Shown here piece by piece: positions 1-8,000 of a DNA stretch of 11,794 bases; position 1 is the first letter of the stretch; each line of letters begins with the position of its first letter. Made by a program: the position numbers and the translations under genes. The notes beneath the pieces were generated by a model. The model was not told the DNA's origin, made no database searches, and saw only the letters and a program-made list of their open reading frames with translations. Origin of the DNA: Isohypsibius dastychi (Eukaryota > Tardigrada > Eutardigrada > Parachela > Isohypsibiidae); contig JAQIWT010001230.1 in NCBI GenBank assembly GCA_034696485.1, forward strand, positions 1-11,794, read 5' to 3'.

Positions 1-615
1 GCTTCGTCCTGTGTTTCCATCACAATGAATCCAAAACGAGGAGGGTCGTTGCTCGTCCAGATTTCTTTGACTTTTCCGTGCTTAGCAAATGCATCTTGCA
101 CTTCGTCCTGCGAAACTCCATCAGCTAGAAAAAAGACAAGCGCATTTATAACAAACAAAATGATAAATCTGTAGAAAATCAATTTTTAATACAAATATTA
201 GCCACATGGATCCGATAGCCTCCCGATTTGGCATCTTTGTGTGCGTAGCCAAGAGGACTGCGAATATAGAATAATGTCTCGCACACGATATAGTCCAGAA
301 CGATAATGGCACAATAATAACAACTGACAAATAACCGTCCAGGACGTCCCAGGCCGAAGTCTTCGTTTCGCGGTTCAACGAAATCAGATCGCGAAGCAAC
401 CACCGGAACTAAGCTTACAGGCCCTAATTCTATTTTACTTACGGTCTTCCTCCTCCACGACTACTTCCATTTCGGTCTCCTCGATCTCGATCCCGGTCTC
501 GATCACGGTCTCGATCGCTTCCTCCTCGATCACGATCACGATCCTGATCCCGATCACCTCCTCCACGGTCACTCTTTCGTTCTCTCGGCGAATGGCTCCT
601 ATCACGGTCTCCCAT
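1..615 (-). CDS. RNA-binding protein, Arg/Asp-rich N-terminus plus RRM (SR-like), 3' end outside window
   Basis: Likely a nuclear pre-mRNA-binding or splicing protein. Reconstructed minus-strand coding exons: 615-443, 413-336, 257-193 and 124 to the left edge. The ATG at 615-613 opens a highly charged segment of about 57 residues built from DR/RD dipeptides plus Gly-rich stretches. After a linker an RRM begins: RNP2-like RIHVANI (about residues 99-105), a helix with SQDEVQDAFAKHG, then KEIW and RNP1-like RFGFIVME (about 135-142), which resembles the SRSF3/SRSF7 class of RRMs. Joins at 336/257 (donor GTTATT, acceptor CGCAG) and 193/124 (donor GTATTA, acceptor TTTTTTCTAG) keep frame exactly. 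The first join is unsure: the strong GTAAGT donor at 442 only keeps frame with an AAG acceptor at 414, giving a 29-nt intron; weaker donors inside the RD tract with the TAG acceptor at 409 give 50-56 nt introns. The exact family member cannot be named because the C-terminus is missing. Confidence 0.72.
465..600 (-). repeat. Low-complexity DR-dipeptide coding tract
   Basis: Imperfect hexanucleotide periodicity (GATCGA, GATCGT and GATCGG variants on the minus strand) encodes runs of Asp-Arg broken by two short Gly-rich patches. It lies within exon 1 of the RRM gene. The variants differ at third codon positions, so the dipeptide pattern looks maintained at protein level and is not a fresh microsatellite expansion. 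Confidence 0.7.
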
Positions 616-850
616 TTTATGGGGAAAAAACCGAGGTCAGACCTGCAACCAGAAAGCACTCGTTTTCCAGGATCACATCAATCAATCGCTGGAACGAATT
701 CCGATAGGACAAATCAACCCAGAACGCAGCCATGAAACAACAGTTTTGGAACAAAACATGAATAAATGGCGGCACATCGGTAAATTGGGCTAGTCAACAC
801 CGTCACCCACTTTCATCACAAACAAGCCGCATAGAACTTACGGTGGACTG
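616..850 (-). other. 5' UTR of the RRM gene with a 199-nt leader intron
   Basis: On the minus strand a consensus donor (exon ending at 842, GTAAGT at 841-836) is matched downstream by a good acceptor (TTCTGGTTGCAG, ending at 643). The next exon base is 642, and this exon runs into the RRM gene's ATG at 615. The implied leader intron is 841-643 (199 nt). The open frame just upstream on this strand (about 1177-851) stops before the donor, so the first exon is probably untranslated. Its 5' end cannot be placed. The claim rests on splice signals only. Confidence 0.5.
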
Positions 851-1415
851 TTATGTTCTGGCAAAGCGGGAATTGTTCAACGATAGTTTAAGATCACCAC
901 AGCAAACAAACAACGGAGAAATAATTTCGAAAGTCTCGAAAGTCGAAAGCGTCGAAGGTCTGTTACACCTTGCGCCCAGCATCATTTTCGAAAATGGAGA
1001 CTGGGCCGAACGCCAGCGTAGCGGAACCACGATATGGGCCCACCAGATGGAGTTACACCCCTCTGGAGCTTCACGTTTCTTCACGGTTTTTGGAACTGTT
1101 AAATGGAGTACAGTAATGGAAATGGATAAAGAGCAGAAAACGCAAACAAACGAGCTGGAGATCGCAGAAAGAAACACACAAAACCACTGGTTGGTTACGT
1201 ATTTCTACATTTGGATCTTCTCAGATTCAGTTCGCTCCTGACTGAGTACATTCTGTGGATATTTTCTTTATTGCGGATATTTTCTTTATTTAAAATATCG
1301 GTACTGGCAACGTGCCTCTGACTTGAACGAGGCGCCGTCTCTTGTCTCCGGGCTCAAGCTGTTCCAGATGCTCTGAAGAACAGAGAAATGCTCGTAGACT
1401 CGTCAATCTGGAACA
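843..1415. promoter_or_regulatory. Shared head-to-head intergenic region / candidate bidirectional promoter
   Basis: About 570 bp separate the minus-strand leader exon (ending at 842) from the plus-strand start codon at 1416, so both divergent genes must start here or use 5' exons here. The region has a cluster of CGAAAG/CGAAAGC-like motifs at about 925-957 and an AT-rich stretch at about 1257-1300. No convincing TATA box or other named core element is visible. A 132-codon open frame on the plus strand (843-1241) crosses the stretch but resembles no known protein and has no splice or family support, so I treat it as chance. Confidence 0.45.
1257..1290. repeat. Two tandem copies of a 16-bp AT-rich motif, 18-nt period
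   Basis: The motif GGATATTTTCTTTATT occurs at 1257-1272 and again, identical, at 1275-1290, separated by GC. It lies about 130-160 bp upstream of the GPR155-like start codon. It could be a recent short duplication or a repeated protein-binding site; the sequence alone does not decide. Confidence 0.85.
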
Positions 1416-4373
1416 ATGGACTTGTCAACAAATTCCTCATCATTAAATGATGTCCAACATTCCGAGATATTTGAACGTTTATATCCAGCGATTCTGGGAG
1501 TTTTTGTGACTATAATTTCCGGATATCTCTGTGGCAGAAATGGTATCATCACTGACGTCGAAGGAAATGGCCTCAATTTCTTCATCTCCAAGTTTGCACT
1601 TCCGGCTATGTTATTCCGAGCAATGGCGACAATGGATTTCCGGCAGGTTGACATTTACCTATTGTCCGGATTACTTCTTGGAAAGTCCGTCGTTTTCTTC
1701 ACGGTTCTGATCGTGGCGCTTTTGATTAGTGGAAGACCAGTTCAGTTGGGAAGAGCTGGTCTCTTCGCCATACTCGCTTCCCAGAGCAATGATTTTGCTT
1801 TGGGTTACCCGATCGGTATTTGTGGTCAAACGAAATTGAGAAATCATAGTGATTCAACACGTTGCTAACATATATTTGATTTCAGTTGAAGCGCTCTACA
1901 AAGAATCCAAACCGGAACTATTTCAATATATTTACCTGGCTGCTCCGATTTCTCTTGTGATATTAAACCCAATCGGATTCAGTTTTATGGAAGTTGAAAA
2001 ATTCCGCTCCTCGGCCGGAAATAGCTTGGCCGGACTAAGTAGGAGCAGCATTTGTTTACGGACATCGTGGAATGTCTTTCGTGGAATCTTCTCAAACGCG
2101 ATTAATTTTATGACTTTTGTCGGAGTCATCGCGAATTTAGTATTCGATCGAAAAATCCCGCTTATCTTGGAAAATCTGATTGCCATGATGGGAAACGCGT
2201 TTCCTGCTGCGGCTCTGTTTTATCTCGGATTGAAAATGGTTGGGAGGATAACATCGTTTCGCGGCATACGTATGATTGTTCCGGTCTTGCTTGTCGTTGC
2301 AAAATTGTAAGCATGGAACTATGGATTTTGGGTTCTGATGTGACAAATTTTCTTGTTTTCTTCCAGAATTTATTTGCCACTGATGAATAAATTATTTATC
2401 GGTCATTTCACGTCTCATCGGAATTCGACCGAAACGTACGCTAATTTCGGCTTTTTATTTGGAACATTCCCGACAGCCCCCACAGCGTTCATCTTCGCGT
2501 CGATATACAACAGAGATGTCGAAATTGTATTTCATTTCATCTCATATTTTTCTGGTTTCTGTTGAACAGTTTTTATCGTCAAGGCTGGTGCGGTATTAGT
2601 GTTAAGCACCTTCTTGTCCGGACCGTGGATGTTCATATCCGCCCAGATGTTATCCATTCCGAATATCAATGTGGAAAAATACTCCGAACTACTGTCATCA
2701 ACCCAGTTCGACGCCGGCGTCGTGGGACTATTCTGCGCCGTTAGTTCAGACCCCCTCGAACCGAATATTCTGTGACGATTTACATTCCAGATCTGGGTGA
2801 TAATAATTTTGATCATCAATAAAAGACGGAAAAGACTTCTGCACTCTTTTGTCGTTGGACTCCTGTTGTCTCAGGTCAGTACCTGTTAATTTCCGCTTCG
2901 AGTTATCTTACGGATTTCATTAGGCTCTCGCTTGCATTGGGATGCTTTCTTGGCGGTTAGCAAGCACCGGCATCTGGCATCACTACATCCAGTTCTTCTT
3001 ATTCTATATGGGAGTTTCTGCATCGAGATTATGGGTCGCCGCTTTGGCGCTTTCTTTCTGGCTCGTCAACTCAAGGAGCTTATGTTTCGCTCTCCGTCTT
3101 CGTTCGGTATTCTTCACAGTGGCGTTTGGGTGATTTACTTCAATCCGTAACTTCCGATTACAGTTTTCATTTATTCTTTTTTATAGGGTCCCCGTAGCTT
3201 TAACAATATTGATGATGACCTTTGGTCAACATTCGAGACACGATAAAAACCCTTCGTTCCACTATGGAGCCATGCAGGTAGGACACAAATCAAGTTCTGA
3301 AGTTTTCTGTAATCTAATATTGTAAATACTTTCCAGGTTAACGTTAGTGCACTTGTGCTGACGGTGAGCTTCACTCTCACGATATTTGGCATTGTCTTGG
3401 GCCAAATTGCTCGAAATGGAAATTCAGCAATTCCGAAAACTAGTCCGAAGCACTCATCAACGCGAGTCTCCATGATGAGGAACGCTGATTTCTTAAAAAA
3501 CGAAGAACGTAAGAATAACAGCATATGGTTGTGATGTAAAATTTGGCACTGGTGTTTCAGGAGATGACATGTCAAATCGAGCGATGGATGCTGACATGGA
3601 GGATCTGATTGAAATCAAACTGACTCCGGATTTGCAAGACGAAGAGGAATTGACGCAGGGCATACGGTCAACATGTTCAGCAGTACGTGGATGTTCAGCT
3701 GATCAACGACGAAGATGTCGACTAAAAATAAAGAGCTATGAAGCGGCGACGTTGCTTACCGAGGATCTGCAGAATATTGAGCCAGATGTGGCGAAAGCAC
3801 CCACTGATCATCTACAACAAAATCGGCATTTAGTTCTTTTGCTGTGTTTATCGACATCAATGCTGATAGTAAGTCGGCATTTTATTTCGCTGAATTTTAA
3901 TGACACCTAGACGCACGGTAGTATTTGATTGTAATTGGTTTCATAAAGACGAACTGTACTTGGGTTGTTGTGGTAATTATGATTGAACAAGTTGGGCGTT
4001 TTTCAGGGAATGTGTTTGTGTTATTGGAGGATCGCCGCACCAACCACGGTGATGTCGGGAACGTTTGTCGAGCTCGAGTTTTTGGATGGATTTTTAATTT
4101 TTGGCCAGGTAAGGCTTACCGAAGACTTCGGCCCGAAGCTACAGTGATCGAGAGTTTACCATTGATTGCTGCCGTAGAGTTGTTTCGTCTTTGCCATTTT
4201 TGGAATGGACATCAATTTCGGATTGCTCCCGTGGTTGCGAAGGTATTATTTTCAGAGTTCTTCCGCCGTGGGAGCTTTGGTCGTACTTTCTGGTCACAAT
4301 TGTGCTCGATTCGAACTGGTTCTTCTCTTTCAGACTGCGAAATTTCTTGCGACGAAGGCCTCCCATGCCGTGA
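1416..4373 (+). CDS. GPR155/LYCHOS homologue: PIN-like transporter domain plus GPCR-like helices, apparently without DEP domain
   Basis: Polytopic membrane protein; the vertebrate relative is a lysosomal cholesterol sensor that signals to mTORC1 through GATOR1. Exons: 1416-1815, 1886-2306, 2367-2526, 2584-2739, 2791-2874, 2924-3129, 3187-3277, 3337-3508, 3561-3868, 4007-4108, 4178-4242, 4334-4373; all joins keep phase and give about 734 aa. Start ATG 1416 is followed by an N-tail with NSS, then the PIN-like domain: RLYPAILG, SKFALPAMLF, SQSNDFALGYPI, APISLVILNPIGF and ALFYLGLKMVG are strong family motifs. Later exons give AGAVLVLSTFLSGP, the GPCR-like helices, a charged Cys-containing loop (exon 9, YEAATLLTED region) and VELEFLDGFLIFGQ plus FAIFGMDINFGLLPWLRR, matching the segment before the DEP domain in human GPR155 (870 aa). 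The frame then stops at TGA 4371-4373, so the DEP domain seems absent. The intron ending at 2583 uses an AAG acceptor. The weakest part is the last two exons; an alternative donor (GTGATA at 4371) would extend the protein. Confidence 0.85.
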
Positions 4374-5008
4374 TATTCAATATTCCGGTTCGTTTCTCTT
4401 CGGCTTTCAAAGGAATTTTTTATCTCTAATCACTGCTCAATCGACCGGACATCAATGTTTTATACATTTACGATCACTTATATTTCTTGCTAATTTGGAT
4501 TTCGTCTTTCATCACCCACACAAAAAATTTTGAGCCTCCATTGCAAATGTAGTTCCGTTCTTTCTTGGTGGTGACCTTTCGCAGTCTCATTGGATTCTTA
4601 AGAATCAAGCTTGTTGGATTAATAGAAACAGTTGGTATGCTCAGTATAGCGTTTTGCGGTTATATCCAGCTTTGTGTATTCAGTTTAGTCACGATTTATG
4701 ATGTTTTAAGGAGCCATTCTGTAGAGAAGTCATGTATTATGAGATTGAGAAACCACGAGTAAAATTGGCAGATCAGCACGGTACTGTACGGTTGGACTTC
4801 GGATCGGAAATACGCATTTACTACTTTGATTGACGATTTTCGGTGTTACCGTATGTTACGAAATACACGTACGATGACCCTTTGGGTCGGGTGCAGTGCA
4901 GTTGGTGTTTGATCAACTTTACTCATTTGCAAGAGTGATTTTGATTTGTGAATCTTTGAATGGAGGGACATTCATTTGTCGCTCGAACCATTGAACAACT
5001 TTGCCAAA
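4374..5008. other. Intergenic region between GPR155-like and LRRK genes, with an orphan open frame
   Basis: About 635 bp without a gene I can support. It must hold the 3' UTR of the upstream gene and the promoter and 5' UTR of LRRK. I see no AATAAA or ATTAAA on the plus strand. One frame is open from 4534 to 4698 and, after a single TGA (4699-4701), again from 4702 to 4830. Another frame (4565-4762) encodes a hydrophobic 65-codon stretch. A polypyrimidine-plus-CAG acceptor-like site ends at 4584. Either frame could be an unrecognised terminal exon, but no join is convincing. Confidence 0.4.
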
Positions 5009-5016
5009 ATGGGTGA
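4960..5016 (+). promoter_or_regulatory. Upstream ORF overlapping the LRRK start codon
   Basis: An ATG at 4960 opens an 18-codon frame (MEGHSFVARTIEQLCQNG) that ends at TGA 5014-5016, past the presumed LRRK ATG at 5009-5011 and in a different frame. If the transcript starts upstream of 4960, ribosomes using this ATG would pass the main start. The main frame has an in-frame stop (TGA 4949-4951) upstream, so 5009 is the first usable ATG in its own frame unless an upstream exon is spliced in. Confidence 0.45.
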
Positions 5017-8000
5017 TAACGATTTCCCAGGTGAGACCAAAGTTTCAAGTGGACCATGATGAGTGAAACGAGTAACAGATATTTGTCCGCTTTGTTTGTT
5101 TACGTTTATTGTCTGCCAATATTGTACATTTCGCTCACTCGTGTCTAGGTCGGTTACTTCATCAGGCTTGCGTCTGGGAGAACGCTGAGCTTCTGGAAGA
5201 TTTACTGAAAAATTCCGAAGAAGTTCGGCATATTAATGGAACAGATCCGTTTTTGCGGACGGCATTACATTCCGCTGCAAAAAGTCCAAATCCTTCTTTA
5301 GTTGGAGTTTTACTCAATTGCGGAGGTGATTTCTGTTGACGTTGCTATCTGGATTCTCTGAGTGATCTGACCTGATATTGCTTCTTCAGCTAATCCGAAT
5401 GTTCAAAGTTCACCGCGAACGGGCGGCGAAGTGAGTATTTCTGCTTGAATTATAATTTAATGGTGTTACATCAGTGTTATCTAGTATAACTGTTCGTAGA
5501 CACCGTTACATATCGCTGCGCATCATGGCAGATTAGAGGCCGTGGCTGGATTGTTAAGTTCTGGAGCATCGACAAATCTGGTGAATGCGAGAGGACAAAC
5601 TGCTTTGGATGTCGCCATTGAAAGGAAACACTGGGACTGTGCGGAAATGCTGAAAATCTATCAAGGTTGCCCAGTTTCTAAATTTACGAGAATAATGGAA
5701 AAAGTTACCTGAATTTATTTAGAGGCCAAAGCCGAACGCATTGCAAAACAGCAAAAAGGTGAGAATCCTTAACTCCTTTCTTGAAAAATATGTTTCTACC
5801 CGTATTTGCAATTCCAGAGTTTTTGGAGGCATTCTCGTCCGGAAACGTGGAGCATATCTCCGTCATCCTTGAGGCCATGAAATCTGACGCTGCGACTGTA
5901 ATCGATTCCGTATCGGTGGATGGACAGGCGGTTTTGTTAAAGTTCGTCGTCTATTTTATTTTTCAGTTTATGGTTTTCTGATCAGGGTTTTCGTTTTCTT
6001 CAGGGCGATTTCCCAGAATGACACTGAAATGGTTAAATTATTTCTTTCGAAAGGCGTAAATGCCAACGTCAGTTCGAAAGAAGGCACTGCATTGTACGAA
6101 GCTGCATTCAGAGGAAACCGAGATATCGTCAAGGCGCTGTTGGAAGTACGCTTCGTCAAGCTTTGTAAACGTGAATAGCGATTAATTAGTGTCTGCTCTC
6201 TTTTTGCAGGTACACCCAGCATTAGTGTCGACAACAAACAGTTTGGGTTGGCTGCCTCTGCACGTCGCGATTCATCTTCAACATCGCGTCATAGTAGATC
6301 TTCTACTGAATTTTCCATATCCGGATGATGTGAAGCATCCTTATCTGGATGAAACAATGGTGTGGTCGTACAGGATGGCAGTTGATGTGAATGCGATGAC
6401 GACGGACAATCAAAGTCCGCTTTATCTTGCTTGTGAAACCGGGAACATTCGATTGGTAAATCCGTGTTCGGAAAAGAGAACTCTGAATAAAATAATTTTC
6501 CTTTGATTTTAGGTGGAACAGTTAATTGCGAAGAAAGTATCGGCCGTAAACGAGAAAGGTGAATCCATCCAGGTCAACCCGTTGCAAATTAATCTGCCGA
6601 GTTACAACGGAGAAAGTGCGCTGTATGTTGCGACGAAATCGAAAAATATCGGAATTTTAAAATTACTGCTGGACCACGGAGCAGATCCGAATTTGAGTTT
6701 GTCAATTGGCAATCCACCTGATCACACTAACGCGCTAGCAGCATCGGTTTCCACCGGCGATGGTATGCTAGTCTCGCTGTTGCTGGACCGGAAAGCAGAT
6801 GATGCTGGCCATTATGCTCTTGGTGCTGTTGCTCGGAACGGAAGCGATGCCGAAATTTGTAGTCGCATTCTCGCCTTACATGCCCATCGAGGTAATCTTT
6901 CAAATCCAGATTCGTTTACTTCGAAAATATGTTTTTTCTTGCACAGATTCAGAGTTCAAAATCAACAAAAAGTTGATGGAATTAGCTTCTGCAAAAGGAA
7001 TTAAACCGGGCTTCGCCGGAAGTGGATCTCTGACGTACACTACGATATTCCCAACCATTCCAGTTTCCATCAATTGGCAGAATACACCTTATCTATCGAA
7101 GATCGATGAGAATTGGTTGATCAGTTCCGCTCGTGCGCTTAATACTAAAGTTCCCGGTGGAATGGCACTTTATTCCATAACGAAACTGGATGTATCCGGT
7201 GGATTGCTGGAAGAGCTGCCGGTCTGCTTATTCAGCCTTCAAAGTCTTCGAATTTTAAACGCGTCGAACAATCGGATATCTCGGTTTGTGTCACTGGACC
7301 TGCGGAGAAGTGTCTCTACTTGTCAATGTCAGGTTCTCCATGATATCAATCTGTCTCATAACCAGCTGACCCAAGCTCCAGAAGATCTGTTTTATTTTCC
7401 ATCTCTTGTCAACTTGGATTTATCTCACAACCTGATAACATCGTTACCGTTTTCAATGTGGCAAGCTCCCGCGCTGAAAGATCTGAATTTAAGCCATAAT
7501 CTTCTGCAAAACCTTCCTTTGAAAATTGACCGGATGTCTGGAATTTCTGATCGACCAAATTCACGGATCGATAAATCGGTTTCGGAAACGAGCATGAGCG
7601 AAAGTGATACCGCGACACCGGAGATACTAACCCAGCCGGTGCACAGGAAGCACCTATGGGGATCAAGACTGATGGTTGAAACTGTTAAAACGGCGGAACT
7701 GAAAATTGACAAGAACGAATCTTCATTGAAGAATCTCAACCTATCATTCAACCAGTTCTCCACTTTTCCTTCCGGGATGCCATGCCTTGCGCCGACTTTG
7801 ACCAGACTGATTATCTCGAATAACAGCTTGAAGAGTATGGGTGTGATTCAAGATTATCCCAGCGGCCTTAAACATCTGGACGTCTCATGTAATGTTCTGG
7901 AAAGCGCACTAAAACCGGCATTGACCGAAGAACTGGACAACATTTGTTTTTCTGAGGATAGCGGATGGTCAAAAGGGAAACGGTTGGGTAAGTGGGTGCC

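Noticed and set aside
435-659. Minus-strand ORF rich in Glu/Val/Ile over the RD tract
   Set aside because: It is a frame-shifted reading of the repetitive RD-coding exon; the frame from ATG 615 gives the sensible DR-rich protein that leads into the RRM.
843-1241. 132-codon plus-strand ORF in the divergent promoter region
   Set aside because: No recognisable family or domain, the opposite strand is equally open, and it overlaps a likely noncoding 5' exon of the minus-strand gene; read as chance.
2740-2790. In-frame TGA suggesting that the GPR155-like gene is a pseudogene
   Set aside because: The stop lies within a 51-nt stretch with donor GTTAGT and acceptor ATTCCAG; removing it joins the frame and restores family sequence.
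4565-4762. 65-codon hydrophobic ORF as an extra terminal GPR155 exon
   Set aside because: A join from 4370 to 4585 keeps frame and would add one membrane helix, but nothing similar follows this point in the family and the donor GTGATA is weak; left as an alternative only.
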